Assembly: GCA_046757925.1 (NCBI GenBank)
Contig: JBHHZE010000010.1
Span: 10,204 to 74,203 of the forward strand
Reading direction: 5' to 3'
Source of the DNA: JAZDCZ01 sp046757925
GTDB lineage: Bacteria > Gemmatimonadota > Gemmatimonadetes > Gemmatimonadales > GWC2-71-9
DNA length: 64,000 nt
Shown here piece by piece: positions 34,743 to 44,118 of this stretch (positions within the stretch are counted from its first letter, which is position 1; each line of letters opens with the position of its first letter). The position numbers and the translations under genes are program-made. The notes beneath the pieces were generated by a model. It did no database searches, had not been told where the DNA came from, and saw only the letters and a program-made list of their open reading frames with translations.

Positions 34743-35324
34743 ATGGGCCGTCTCAGATCAATTCTGTGCTGCATCGCCCTGCTCGGTGGACTGTATCCCA
34801 TGTCGCTTGCGGGACAGGGCCGTGCCTTGATTGTGTTCGCGCAGGGTGGTGGTAACATACCCCTGAACAACCTCAGCAAGTCGGGCGACGACTTCGAGGG
34901 ATCGGTTGCAGGAGGTGGCGGAATCGGCTTGCAGCTCGGGAGTCACTATGCCATCAGAGGTACCGTCAGTTTTGTCCCCAGCAAATACCGTGGATCGACG
35001 CTGGCATTTTCCGACAAGGACTTTGCCCGCACATTCATTGGCGCCGACTTACAATTGGGTTTTCCAAGTTTCGGTGGCCTCGCACCGTACTTTTTCGCCG
35101 GCGCCGGTTCAGTGATTATCGATCCGGATGAACCCGGGCAGGATAGCTTTTCCAAGCTTGCCGGTCGGTTCGGTACCGGGATCAATTACGTGTTCGACAA
35201 TAGGTTTACCACGATCTTCGTGGAACTGGGAACCTGGGTCTACAGGTTCGATCGGCTGGGCTTCGACAAGGGCCAAGTGGACCTGACGATCAGCGCGGGC
35301 TTGGCGTACGCTCTCCCTTTCTAG
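34743..35324 (+). CDS. Outer-membrane beta-barrel protein
   Basis: 193 aa. Signal peptide (about 1-23, ending SLAGQG), then alternating amphipathic strands with glycine turns (GGGIGLQLGSHYAIRGTVSF, APYFFAGAGSVIIDPD), ending in LAYALPF with a terminal aromatic residue, the usual barrel signature. Six bases after the DoxX stop. The final stop codon lies inside a 17-bp tandem duplication. Confidence 0.75.
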   Translation: MGRLRSILCCIALLGGLYPMSLAGQGRALIVFAQGGGNIPLNNLSKSGDDFEGSVAGGGGIGLQLGSHYAIRGTVSFVPSKYRGSTLAFSDKDFARTFIGADLQLGFPSFGGLAPYFFAGAGSVIIDPDEPGQDSFSKLAGRFGTGINYVFDNRFTTIFVELGTWVYRFDRLGFDKGQVDLTISAGLAYALPF

Positions 35325-35348
35325 CTACGAACCCTTTCCAGCTACGAA
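35315..35348 (+). repeat. 17-bp tandem duplication across the stop codon of the barrel gene
   Basis: CCCTTTCTAGCTACGAA (35315-35331) is repeated as CCCTTTCCAGCTACGAA (35332-35348). The TAG stop of the barrel gene is in copy one; in copy two that triplet is CAG. A recent local duplication. Confidence 0.9.
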
Positions 35349-35415
35349 CCTCCCAGGAAGGCGGCCGGATATCTTGTGACTGGATCTATTTCTCAGCCTC
35401 CCATACTTTGACCCC

Positions 35416-36654
35416 ATGACCGAAGGACAGAACGAGAGCCCCGACCGGCTATGGTCGCGGATCGAGAAGCTGAGTGCGGCCGCGGTCAGGATTTCGGCAA
35501 TACACGAAGTGGACACGGTCTTGCAGGAAATCGCCGATGCGTCCCGTGACGTCATCGGCGCTTCTTACGCGGCTCTGGGGATACTGGGGGAGGGAGGAGA
35601 AAGGAAGCTTGAGACATTCGTCGCCAGCGGCGTGACGTCCGAGCAATACGAAGCCATCGGTACCCTACCGGAGGGAAAGGGTGTGCTGGGCCTCTTGATC
35701 GCCGACCCGAGGCCTCTCAGGATTCCAGATATCTCGGCTGACCAACGATCCGCCGGTTTCCCCCCCAACCATCCGGTGATGCACTCCTTTCTTGGTGTAC
35801 CGATAGTCGGCCGTCGGAGGCCGCTCGGCAACCTCTACCTCACCGAAAAAATCGGTGCGCCGGAATTCAGCCAAGAAGATGAAGCCGTCGCGGTGATTCT
35901 GGCCCGACATGCCGCCGTGGCCGTCGAGAATGCCCGACTATACGAGCACGAGGCACATCTCCTTAGCGAGCTGAGGGAACTACAGAGTTCGAGAGAACGG
36001 TTTTTCGCTACGGTGAATCACGAGTTGCGAAACGCTCTGACCGCGGTCTATGGCTGGGCAGATCTCCTGGTCCGGAAGAAGAACAAGAATACTCCACGTG
36101 CCGCCATCGAGGTATATGAATGTGCGGAGCATACGCTGGCATTGCTCGACGACCTGCTCGACCTCAGCAGGATAGACGCAGATAAGCTGCAGCCCGTCGT
36201 TCGGGACGCCGACGCCAGCGACATCGCAAAGGGCGCAATCCGCATCATCGAACCATCGGCGAAGCGCAGGAAAGTAGGCGTCAACGCGGTTGGGGCGAAC
36301 GATCCCGTAGAATGTCGTACGGATCCTCAGAGGATACGCCAAATCCTCATAAACCTGCTTACGAACGCGGTTCGACACAGCCCTGAAGGTGAAGCCGTCA
36401 CGGTAGAAATCCGCTCTAGCGATTCGACCGTGCGCTTCGATGTGGTGGACCACGGCGAGGGCATCGCCGGCGAGATGCAGGCGTCGATCTTTGAAGCCTT
36501 CGAACGTGCCGGCGACCAGCACGAGCGCGGTACCGGCCTTGGACTGGCGCTTTCACGACAACTTGCGCGGCTCTTGGGAGGCGATTTGACCGTGGAGAGC
36601 CAACTGGGCAAAGGTGCGCGATTCCGGCTCCAGGTGCCACGATATATCGACTAG
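35416..36654 (+). CDS. Soluble histidine kinase with GAF sensor domain
   Basis: 412 aa without membrane segments. A GAF domain (about residues 30-175, with GVPIVGRRRPLGNLYLTEK), a HisKA helix with phosphorylated His 202 in ATVNHELRNALTAVYGW, and an ATPase domain with N-box NLLTNAVRHSPEGEA, G1 DHGEGIAGEM and G2 RGTGLGLALSRQLARLLGG. It senses a small ligand or redox state in the cytoplasm. No response regulator is directly cotranscribed; the OmpR-type regulator at 36739 is 85 bp downstream but has its own kinase partner. Confidence 0.92.
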   Translation: MTEGQNESPDRLWSRIEKLSAAAVRISAIHEVDTVLQEIADASRDVIGASYAALGILGEGGERKLETFVASGVTSEQYEAIGTLPEGKGVLGLLIADPRPLRIPDISADQRSAGFPPNHPVMHSFLGVPIVGRRRPLGNLYLTEKIGAPEFSQEDEAVAVILARHAAVAVENARLYEHEAHLLSELRELQSSRERFFATVNHELRNALTAVYGWADLLVRKKNKNTPRAAIEVYECAEHTLALLDDLLDLSRIDADKLQPVVRDADASDIAKGAIRIIEPSAKRRKVGVNAVGANDPVECRTDPQRIRQILINLLTNAVRHSPEGEAVTVEIRSSDSTVRFDVVDHGEGIAGEMQASIFEAFERAGDQHERGTGLGLALSRQLARLLGGDLTVESQLGKGARFRLQVPRYID

Positions 36655-36714
36655 GTGGGCAAAGCGAGGGCCGTATATGAAGATTCCTTCACGATCGATT
36701 AAAAAGCCTCTTAC

Positions 36715-36732
36715 AACACATCATGTAGTGTT
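36715..36732. promoter_or_regulatory. Inverted repeat upstream of the two-component genes
   Basis: AACAC (36715-36719) and GTGTT (36728-36732) are perfectly complementary and separated by 8 bp, ending 6 bp before the response regulator ATG. It could be an operator for autoregulation. Short, so chance is possible. Confidence 0.3.
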
Positions 36733-36738
36733 AGAGCC

Positions 36739-37425
36739 ATGAGAATACTGGTAGTTGAGGATGACCGAAAGGTCGCGGGATTCATACAGATGGGCCTCAA
36801 AGAGGAAGGCTATGCGGTAGACCTTGCCAAGGACGGTGACGAAGCCACAACGCTGGCCCACGTCAACGATTATGACGCGATCCTGTTGGACATCATGCTT
36901 CCCAAGAAGAACGGGTTGCAGATTGCGGCAGACCTGCGACAGGAGGGCCGCCAGACCCCGATCTTGATGCTCACGGCCCGAGACACAACGGAGGACGTGG
37001 TTCGCGGCCTCGACGCGGGCGCCGACGACTATCTCGCTAAGCCATTCAGATTCGACGAGTTACTCGCGCGGCTACGCGCCTTAATTCGGCGGGGGGGTGC
37101 AACCAGAGTTGAGCGTCTGTCCTACGGACCCCTGGAACTGAATCGCATAAAGCATCAGGCCAGGGTCGCGGGGGATTTACTCGACCTCACGCCACGTGAG
37201 TTTCAACTCGTCGAGCATTTCATGCTGCACGCCGAAGCCGTTGTACGGCGTACAGAGTTACTGGAGAAGGTCTGGGACATGCACTTCGACCCGGAAAGCA
37301 ATGTAGTGGACGTTCATGTAGGAAACCTTCGCCGTAAGCTCCGTGATGCAGGCTGTCCGAACATACTACAAACAGTTCGTGGCGTCGGGTTCTGCCTCAA
37401 GAAACCGGACGATTTGCCGGACTGA
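36739..37425 (+). CDS. OmpR/PhoB-family response regulator
   Basis: 228 aa. Receiver domain with acidic pocket VVEDDR, phosphorylated D51 in DAILLDIMLPKKNG, conserved Thr/Ser in LMLTARDTTEDVV and Lys in DYLAKPFRFDELLARLRALI; winged-helix domain with LDLTPREFQLVEHFMLHAEA and VVDVHVGNLRRKL. The partner kinase starts in the stop codon (TGATG). Confidence 0.96.
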   Translation: MRILVVEDDRKVAGFIQMGLKEEGYAVDLAKDGDEATTLAHVNDYDAILLDIMLPKKNGLQIAADLRQEGRQTPILMLTARDTTEDVVRGLDAGADDYLAKPFRFDELLARLRALIRRGGATRVERLSYGPLELNRIKHQARVAGDLLDLTPREFQLVEHFMLHAEAVVRRTELLEKVWDMHFDPESNVVDVHVGNLRRKLRDAGCPNILQTVRGVGFCLKKPDDLPD

Positions 37426-38846
37426 TGCATTCCTTGCGCCGCACCTTGGCGGTGCGGTTCTCGCTCACAATGTTCCTGGGACTCTTGTTGATCTCCCTGT
37501 GGGCTTTCCTGGGTACTCACAGCAGAATCAGCGACCAGCTCGACGCTGGTCTGGGATCGGCGGAACAGTTGGAAGCCGCAGTCCTTGCGGCCCGTCTCCC
37601 TTTGGCCTTCGACTCGGCATCGAACGATCTCGACGAATTTGTTGAGCGGGTCAATCGGTTCGTAATAGTTCGGGACAGTCTCGGTAGAGCGTCGGCCACA
37701 AACACGACATTCGCAGCAAGTATTCCCGTCGACAGCGCCAGCTTCGAGGCCGCCAGGCATGGCGGAACCGCGTGGACAACTCAGATGTGGGAAAACCAAC
37801 GGATCCGGTCTCTGTACGCGGCGGTGCCGGAGAACAGTCTCGAGGGATATGCGGTAATGCAGGTAGCCGCGTCCCTCGAGCCTCTCTCGAGAGCGGACCG
37901 TAGAATCTTTCTTCTCATGTTGGGAACCGTGATCTTCGGAACCGTAGCCACTCTGGTGGGGGCGGGGTGGCTCGCAGATTCGGCTGTATCCCCCATAGCC
38001 GCAGTCACTGCCCAAGCCCAGGCCATCACACCTGGGACTCCGGGACATCGCATCAGCGCCCAGGCGAACGTAACTGAGTTCAAGGGATTGGTTGGGGTTC
38101 TCAATAACATGCTCGAGCGGTTGGACGGGGCACTTCAGACTCAGCGACGGATCATCGCTGACTTGGGACACGATATTCGAACGCCGCTCACAGCCATGCG
38201 AGGAGAACTGGAAGTGGCGCTCCGGAGCGCGAGAGAGCCCGTACAATACCGTGCGGTCTTGGAGAGTTGCTTGGAAGAGGTGGAGCACCTCAACTCCATT
38301 AGCGAGGCGTTGATATTGCTCGCCAGGCTCGAAGCTGGAGAACTGAGCCCTCGCCGCACCCCCACCGACGTGTCTCGACTGATCGCCAAGACAGTGAGCA
38401 GCGCACAATCTAGGTCCGGAGACCACTCCATCGAATTCATAACAGATCCCGATATCGATACAGTCGCATCGGCCGACGGCAAGATGCTGCGAATCGTCTT
38501 GAATCACCTGCTGGACAACGCCATCACACACACACCCCCAGGGTCACGCGTTCGGGTATCAGTAACATCAGCTCCATCGAGACTCTGGGTTGCGGTCGAG
38601 GACGACGGACCCGGGATCGATGACGACGAGTTACCGTTTCTGTTTGAGCGGCTGTACCGTGGTGACGCAGCAAGATCCCGAACGGGGGGAGTAGGCCTGG
38701 GACTCACCATCGCCTCCACCATCCTCGCCGCACACGGTGGCACGATCAAGGCGGAACGCAGCCGGTTGGGAGGACTGGCTATTAGAATCTGCCTGCCGCT
38801 GGCTACCTCCGCAGAAGATCGGCCGGTTTGCCCGGCTGACGGGTAG
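37425..38846 (+). CDS. Membrane sensor histidine kinase
   Basis: 473 aa. Two membrane helices (about 12-30 and 162-185) frame a periplasmic sensor region of ~130 residues; then HAMP-like segment, HisKA with His 249 in ADLGHDIRTPLTAMRGELEV, and ATPase boxes NHLLDNAITHTPPGS, EDDGPGIDDDEL and GGVGLGLTIASTILAAHGG. Signal unknown. It is translationally coupled to the response regulator. The nos cluster follows ~120 bp later on the same strand, so this pair might control nitrous oxide respiration, but it could equally control something else. Confidence 0.95.
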   Translation: MHSLRRTLAVRFSLTMFLGLLLISLWAFLGTHSRISDQLDAGLGSAEQLEAAVLAARLPLAFDSASNDLDEFVERVNRFVIVRDSLGRASATNTTFAASIPVDSASFEAARHGGTAWTTQMWENQRIRSLYAAVPENSLEGYAVMQVAASLEPLSRADRRIFLLMLGTVIFGTVATLVGAGWLADSAVSPIAAVTAQAQAITPGTPGHRISAQANVTEFKGLVGVLNNMLERLDGALQTQRRIIADLGHDIRTPLTAMRGELEVALRSAREPVQYRAVLESCLEEVEHLNSISEALILLARLEAGELSPRRTPTDVSRLIAKTVSSAQSRSGDHSIEFITDPDIDTVASADGKMLRIVLNHLLDNAITHTPPGSRVRVSVTSAPSRLWVAVEDDGPGIDDDELPFLFERLYRGDAARSRTGGVGLGLTIASTILAAHGGTIKAERSRLGGLAIRICLPLATSAEDRPVCPADG

Positions 38847-38882
38847 GGTGGCGACGACGCCCACTTACCCGATATCTTGTGT

Positions 38883-38914
38883 CTCAGCCGACGTTGGCCC
38901 GCCCAAGGGCTGAG
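38883..38914 (+). terminator. Hairpin after the sensor kinase gene, possible terminator
   Basis: CTCAGCC (38883-38889) pairs with GGCTGAG (38908-38914), with a further TTGG/CCAA inner stem. No T-tract follows. It lies between the kinase gene and the first cytochrome gene. Confidence 0.35.
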
Positions 38915-38969
38915 TCGGCACTCAACACCTAACTTGACTTTATCCAGCGCTAAAGTGAGGTCCCACAAC

Positions 38970-39359
38970 GTGAAAACTAACCATATCCGGTTCGCACTGG
39001 CCCTGGCCGCTCTGTTCGTCGTTCCGGTGACCGTAGCCGCCCAGGCCAAGTCAGACGCCCTTCCTGCGGGCGTCACCCCGAAGATGATTGCCGACGGCGA
39101 AGCCTTGTTCAAGGGTGCCGGCACCTGCTTCGCCTGCCACGGGCAGGAGGCCAAGGGCGTGCCCAATCTCGGTGCCGATCTGACCGACAAGGAATGGGTG
39201 CACGGAGACGGCAGCTATAAAGCAATCGTGAAAACCATCACCGAGGGCACCCAGGCGAAGACCGGAGCCGTCATGCCCCCAAAGGGCGGTGGCGCCCTGA
39301 CAGATGCCCAAGTTAAGGCAGTCGCCGCATACGTTTGGAGCCTGTCCCACGGGAAATAG
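38970..39359 (+). CDS. Monohaem cytochrome c, soluble, periplasmic
   Basis: 129 aa from a GTG with GAGG 9 nt upstream, chosen because it gives a clean signal peptide (ALALAALFVVPVTVAAQA). One haem-binding motif CFACH in GAGTCFACHGQEAKG, and axial Met in TGAVMPPKGGGALTD. This is a class I small cytochrome likely to feed electrons to NosZ from the bc-type complex. Clade II nos clusters commonly carry such monohaem cytochromes. Confidence 0.9.
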   Translation: MKTNHIRFALALAALFVVPVTVAAQAKSDALPAGVTPKMIADGEALFKGAGTCFACHGQEAKGVPNLGADLTDKEWVHGDGSYKAIVKTITEGTQAKTGAVMPPKGGGALTDAQVKAVAAYVWSLSHGK

Positions 39360-39626
39360 CCCGAAACACGGAGAATAGCCCACAACAATGTGACACAGGG
39401 GATGGCTGGAGCTACAGCTATCCCCTTGTGTCCGCCCCCAAGCCGCACCCCATCTTCTCATCCTGGCTATCGACTCACCGAAGTATTAAGATCGCTTCAT
39501 AATCCGCCCACCTCACCTTCATGTTCGGTGGGTCATCATTCGTGCGGCGCGAAGACCAATCGTGCCACAACTAGGGTCTGCAAGAGGGGATTCACCGACA
39601 CCGAAGGAGAAGGAGATGGAGACGAT

Positions 39627-40070
39627 ATGACAGCTCGGACAGTTTGGGCGTTGGTTGTGGGGATACTCGTCCTCGGATGCTCCGCGGACCAAGAAGGCGA
39701 CAACGTTCCAAGCAGTAGACGGGAAGCGGCGGCGACAACCGCCGGAGAAGCCCCCGCCGTTACCTCCCCAAGCGGCCCGATCGACCAAGCATTGGCCGAC
39801 CAGGGTGAGTCCCTGTTTCAATCGAAGGGATGCATCGGATGTCACACCATAGGTGGAGGCCGCCTGACGGGACCGGATCTCAAAGGAATCACCGATCGGC
39901 GGGAGTTCGGTTGGATGGTTGCGATGATCACAAACCCGGATTCGATGCTGAAGACTGACTCGACGGCAAGAAGACTTTTTGGGGAATACATGACCCCCAT
40001 GATGAACATGGGTGTCACACAGGATGAGGTTCGCGCCATCTACGAACACCTTCGGCGCAACCCACAGTAA
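39627..40070 (+). CDS. Monohaem cytochrome c lipoprotein
   Basis: 147 aa from ATG 39627, with AAGGAGA upstream. Lipobox LVLGC at about residue 17 makes it membrane-anchored, followed by a low-complexity linker, then haem motif CIGCH in SKGCIGCHTIGGGRLTGPDL and Met-rich GEYMTPMMNMGVT providing the axial ligand. It lies 27 bp ahead of nosZ, so it is probably the direct or near-direct electron donor. The 267 bp before it have no gene. Confidence 0.88.
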   Translation: MTARTVWALVVGILVLGCSADQEGDNVPSSRREAAATTAGEAPAVTSPSGPIDQALADQGESLFQSKGCIGCHTIGGGRLTGPDLKGITDRREFGWMVAMITNPDSMLKTDSTARRLFGEYMTPMMNMGVTQDEVRAIYEHLRRNPQ

Positions 40071-40097
40071 ACGGGGACAAACAATGAGGAGCCAACT

Positions 40098-42056
40098 ATG
40101 CAATCGACGAAATTCAAATGGGTGATGGGACTAACGGCCGGAGCGGCGGTATTGGCCGTAATCGGCCTCCAGTCGTGTGCCGGCGGACGTGGGGGAGCAG
40201 ATGTGAGTTCCATTGCCCAACAGCGCGGACTAACCGATGCCGATGTCGTGGCCGCTGTCAAGACATATCAGCCTACCGGACATATGGACGACTACATCAT
40301 GTTCGGGTCCGGTGGGCATTCCGGCCAGGTCGTGGTGATCGGCATTCCCTCGATGCGCCTTCTCAAGGTGATCGCTACGTTCACCCCCGAGCCCTGGCAG
40401 GGTTACGCTACCGGGGCTGACGAGCACAAGAGCCTCATGGCAACAAGTCGCATGGCGGGACATGATCTAACTTGGGGGGACTCGCACCACCCATCACTGT
40501 CTGAGACGGATGGGGACTACGATGGAGAGTTCCTGTTCATCAACGATAAGGCAAACCCCAGAATAGCAGTCATCGATCTCAGAGATTTTGAGACAAAGCA
40601 GATCGTCAGGGATGTCAATATGGGTGCGAATCACGGTGGCGCCTTTGTGACTCCAAACACCGAGTACGTGATCGATGCGTCGCAGTACTCCGTACCATTG
40701 TGGAAGAGCTACGCCGACGTCGATACCTACAAGCAGGATTACCGCGGACTCGTGACGTTCTGGAAATTCGACCGCGACCGCGGTCGGCTCGACGAGTCAA
40801 AGTCCTTCTCGGTCGAACTCCCGCCATATTGGCACGACCTGTCTGATGCCGGCAAGGGCCCCTCGTTTGGATGGGTGTTCCTCAACAGCTTCAACACCGA
40901 GATGGCCACCGGTGGCATTGAAGATGGCAATCCACCGTTCGAGAGCGGTGCGTCTCAGAACGACATGGACTACATGCACATCATCAATTGGCAAAAAGCC
41001 GCGGAGGTAGCTGCGGCCGGCAAGACCCGTCGCGTGCGGGGCCAGCGTGTAATCCCCATGCAAACTGCCATCGATGAGGGCTTGTTGTACCTGGTTCCCG
41101 AACCCAAGAGCCCACACGGTGCAGACGTCACCCCCGACGGCAGCCGGATAGTCGTCTCTGGAAAGCTGGACCCCCATGTAACAGTGTACTCCTGGTCCAA
41201 ACTAAAGGCGGCAATAGACAGCAAGACCTTCAACGGAACCGACGAATTCGGCATCCCGCTCATCGATTTCAACTCGGTCATCGACGGGCAGCTCGAGGTA
41301 GGTCTCGGCCCGTTACATACCCAGTTCGACGGCCGCGGCAACGCTTACACCAGCATTTTCCTAGATACGAAGGTCACGAAGTGGAGTCTCGATCCCCTCG
41401 AGGTGATCGACAAGATCGATGTCCATTACAACGTCGGCCACGTGGCCGCCGCGGAAGGTGACACCAAGTCGCCCGACGGCAACTACCTCGTATCACTCAA
41501 CAAATGGTCCATCGATCGGTTCAATCCAGTTGGACCCTTGCATCCCCAGAACTTCCAGTTGATCGACATTTCCGGAGAGAAGATGCAGTTGCTGTACGAC
41601 ATGCCGATCGGGTTGGGCGAACCACATTATGCACAGATCATAAAGGCCGACAAACTTCATCCGATGACCATATACCCGGAGGTAGGTTACTCCCCTGAGA
41701 CAATGTCGAAGGATCCAGACGCCGTCATGGGAGGCCAAGAGCGGATAGAGCGGAGAGGCAACGAGGTACATGTCTATATGACCGCGATCCGCAGTCATTT
41801 TTCGCCCGAGTACATCCGCGTGCGGCAAGGCAACAAGGTTGTGGTTCACATCACTAACATCGAGCAGGCCAGAGACGCGACCCATGGGTTTGGCATAGCC
41901 AAATACAATATCAACCTCAGTTTGGAACCCGGAGAATCGCAGAAGGTCAGTTTCGTTGCGGATGCACCCGGTGTGTTCCCGTTTTATTGCACCGAATTCT
42001 GCTCAGCGTTACACCTGGAAATGGCGGGATATCTGCTCGTGGAGCCCAGACGCTAG
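40098..42056 (+). CDS. nosZ: Nitrous oxide reductase, clade II (Sec-exported)
   Basis: 652 aa. It reduces N2O to N2 in the periplasm. N-terminus has a Sec-type signal with a lipobox-like end (IGLQSC, Cys 27), not the twin-arginine signal of clade I. All seven CuZ histidines are visible: DSHHPS (130,131), GANHGG (179), SPHGAD, GPLHTQF, VGHVAA and GEPHYAQ. The CuA site is intact at the C-terminus (ATHGFG and FYCTEFCSALHLEMAG). Ribosome site GAGGAG precedes the ATG. Followed by nosB-like, nosD, nosF, nosY on the same strand; no nosR, as expected for clade II, and no nosL in this window. Confidence 0.97.
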   Translation: MQSTKFKWVMGLTAGAAVLAVIGLQSCAGGRGGADVSSIAQQRGLTDADVVAAVKTYQPTGHMDDYIMFGSGGHSGQVVVIGIPSMRLLKVIATFTPEPWQGYATGADEHKSLMATSRMAGHDLTWGDSHHPSLSETDGDYDGEFLFINDKANPRIAVIDLRDFETKQIVRDVNMGANHGGAFVTPNTEYVIDASQYSVPLWKSYADVDTYKQDYRGLVTFWKFDRDRGRLDESKSFSVELPPYWHDLSDAGKGPSFGWVFLNSFNTEMATGGIEDGNPPFESGASQNDMDYMHIINWQKAAEVAAAGKTRRVRGQRVIPMQTAIDEGLLYLVPEPKSPHGADVTPDGSRIVVSGKLDPHVTVYSWSKLKAAIDSKTFNGTDEFGIPLIDFNSVIDGQLEVGLGPLHTQFDGRGNAYTSIFLDTKVTKWSLDPLEVIDKIDVHYNVGHVAAAEGDTKSPDGNYLVSLNKWSIDRFNPVGPLHPQNFQLIDISGEKMQLLYDMPIGLGEPHYAQIIKADKLHPMTIYPEVGYSPETMSKDPDAVMGGQERIERRGNEVHVYMTAIRSHFSPEYIRVRQGNKVVVHITNIEQARDATHGFGIAKYNINLSLEPGESQKVSFVADAPGVFPFYCTEFCSALHLEMAGYLLVEPRR

Positions 42057-42069
42057 AGCCGTTCTGAGA

Positions 42070-42119
42070 ACCGGGCCTCTCCCGCACGCCCGCGTCTGCG
42101 TGCGCGGGAGAGGCCCGGT
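42070..42119 (+). terminator. Very strong hairpin between nosZ and the nosB-like gene
   Basis: A perfect 16-bp stem (42070-42085 with 42104-42119) plus a partial inner stem, 13 bp after the nosZ stop. There is no T-tract, so it is more likely to stabilise nosZ mRNA or dampen read-through into the assembly genes than to be a simple intrinsic terminator. Confidence 0.7.
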
Positions 42120-42155
42120 AGAGATCCAGCAAACTGAAAGTGTGATCATAACACT

Positions 42156-42758
42156 ATGGAAGACATTACCAACTTTTTTCAGGGGCAGCTGTCGCGTACC
42201 AGTCGTGTCTTGCTCGTCGTTGCTACAATCGCAATGCTCCCGAGCCTGGTCCTGCCAACCTGGCGGATCACGCTACACGCCCCACAATACCCGGAAGGAT
42301 TGACTGTCAAGATTTATTCTCATACGGTTGCGGGCGACGTACGCGAAGTCAATCTCCTCAACCACTACATTGGCATGAAAGAGATCAAGGCCGATGAGTT
42401 CCCGGAGTTCCGATTCATTCCGTTTTTCATTCTGCGGTTTGCAGGCTTCGCATTACTGACCGTTCTCATCGCAAGAATGCCTATCGCTGCTCTCGGTTGG
42501 ATGGACTTCGTCATGTTTGGTGCGGTGATGCTATATACACTACAACACTGGCTGTACGAATACGGGCACAACTTATCGCCCAATGCGCCCCTCAACGTTG
42601 CCCCATTCACCCCTAGGTTTCTGGGAAGCACCAGTGTTGGTCAGTTCACGGTGACAAGTATGCCTGCCTCAGGCGCCATTCTCATGGGTATTGCCGGTCT
42701 CATCGGACCGATGATCGCCGTCTACGAGTGGCGGCGACTCCGTAAGAAGGCGACATAG
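42156..42758 (+). CDS. nosB: NosB-like membrane protein of nos cluster
   Basis: 200 aa with four to five membrane helices (about 18-36, 85-104, 112-130, 166-190) and a periplasmic loop after the first. Motif-like EIKADEFPEFRFIPFFILRF. In clade II clusters (for example Wolinella) a polytopic membrane protein, NosB, lies directly after nosZ; position and topology match. Its role in electron transfer or maturation is not established. No clear ribosome site precedes the ATG, which follows the strong hairpin. Confidence 0.7.
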   Translation: MEDITNFFQGQLSRTSRVLLVVATIAMLPSLVLPTWRITLHAPQYPEGLTVKIYSHTVAGDVREVNLLNHYIGMKEIKADEFPEFRFIPFFILRFAGFALLTVLIARMPIAALGWMDFVMFGAVMLYTLQHWLYEYGHNLSPNAPLNVAPFTPRFLGSTSVGQFTVTSMPASGAILMGIAGLIGPMIAVYEWRRLRKKAT

Positions 42759-42762
42759 CAGA

Positions 42763-44118
42763 ATGTCCATTACCGTGAGTTCCCTCATACTCGCGGCGCT
42801 GCAAACTTCCACCATTGTCGTTGGTGCAGGGGCGCCACATCAAACTATCGCGGAAGCTCTAGCTGCAGCTCAGCCAGGTGACACCATCCGTGTCGCGGCA
42901 GGGACGTATGCCGAACATATCGTTCTAGATATTCCGGTAGTACTCATCGGTGAGCGGGGTGCGGTGCTCGACGGTAGCAACGAGGGAACGGTGGTCATCG
43001 TGGAGGCCGGTGCGACGATATCCGGCTTCACGATTCGGAACACGGGTGCCGATCAATCGCGCGAGGATGCCGGTATCATGGCCGTAAAGGCAGATAGCTT
43101 GAGAATCGAGAACAACACATTCGAGGGCGTGCTATTCGGCATCTACATCAAGGAGAGTGACGCACTCACGGTCGTTCACAACATGATCACGGGAAAGGAT
43201 ATTCCCATTTCGCTACGTGGCGATGGCATCCGCCTGTGGTACTGCCGCGGAGGAACAATTGCAGACAATACCGTCGTGCGGAGCCGCGATGTCGTCATTT
43301 GGTTTTCTGATAGCACTGGTATTTTCAGGAATCACGTGGCGGACTCTCGCTACGGTCTGCATTACATGTACAGCGACCACAACATCTTCGAGGACAACGA
43401 GTTCATCCACAATAGCGTTGGTGCGTTCATCATGTACTCGAACGACATAACCTTCAGGCGGAACATCTTTGCCGACGCCAGAGGAACGACAGGACGGGGA
43501 CTCGGATTCAAAGATACCGACAGCATAGTCGCCGAACGCAATGTCCTAGTACGGAACTCAATTGGAATATCTATCGACAATTCACCTACTACAGAAAGAA
43601 TCACGAACGTTTTTCGCAACAACACCGTTGCCTTGAATGACTTGGGTGTCTCTCTCTTGCCTTCGGTACACTCGAACGAGTTTGTCGATAACGACTTCGC
43701 TGCCAACGTGCAGCCCGTAGCTGTAACGGGAGGGGGCACTGCACTCGCCAACCATTGGTACAACAACTACTGGAGCGACTACGCCGGATTCGATGCCGAT
43801 CGAGACGGCAACGGTGATACGCCTTTCATACACGCGCGCTTGTCCGACGACCTGCTGGCAAAGCACGAGGCCCTCAGGCTCTTCGAGCTGAGTCCGGCTG
43901 CTGCGGCACTGAACATGTTGAGCCGAGTTCTGCCCCTCCTCGAGCCTGCACCCCTGGTAATCGACTCAGCCCCGAAAATGGCACGTGGACACGAGACAGC
44001 CCGTCGTCGCTCTACGTCCGCCGGGACGCTGGCGGCGGCACTAATCTCCTTGGCTTCTACGCTCGTTGCAATTCGCATTGCTTGGACGGCAAGTCGGCCC
44101 GGCCGGAGCACGACATGA
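42763..44118 (+). CDS. nosD: NosD, periplasmic copper-site maturation protein
   Basis: 451 aa. Hydrophobic N-terminus (short signal), then a right-handed parallel beta-helix of CASH repeats (GATISGFTIRNTG, SLRIENNTFEGVLFGIYIKE, ADNTVVRSRDVVIWFSDS), ending GNGDTPFIH and a C-terminal membrane helix (about 420-442). NosD works with the NosFY transporter to supply sulfide for CuZ assembly in NosZ. It starts 4 bp after nosB and overlaps nosF (ATGA). Confidence 0.93.
   Translation: MSITVSSLILAALQTSTIVVGAGAPHQTIAEALAAAQPGDTIRVAAGTYAEHIVLDIPVVLIGERGAVLDGSNEGTVVIVEAGATISGFTIRNTGADQSREDAGIMAVKADSLRIENNTFEGVLFGIYIKESDALTVVHNMITGKDIPISLRGDGIRLWYCRGGTIADNTVVRSRDVVIWFSDSTGIFRNHVADSRYGLHYMYSDHNIFEDNEFIHNSVGAFIMYSNDITFRRNIFADARGTTGRGLGFKDTDSIVAERNVLVRNSIGISIDNSPTTERITNVFRNNTVALNDLGVSLLPSVHSNEFVDNDFAANVQPVAVTGGGTALANHWYNNYWSDYAGFDADRDGNGDTPFIHARLSDDLLAKHEALRLFELSPAAAALNMLSRVLPLLEPAPLVIDSAPKMARGHETARRRSTSAGTLAAALISLASTLVAIRIAWTASRPGRSTT

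Noticed and set aside
37314..38531. 405-codon minus-strand frame across the two-component genes
   Set aside because: Antisense to a well-conserved response regulator and histidine kinase.
38847..40097. FNR/NNR-type operator (TTGAT-N4-ATCAA) ahead of the nos genes
   Set aside because: No match with both half-sites found in the gaps before the cytochrome genes or nosZ.
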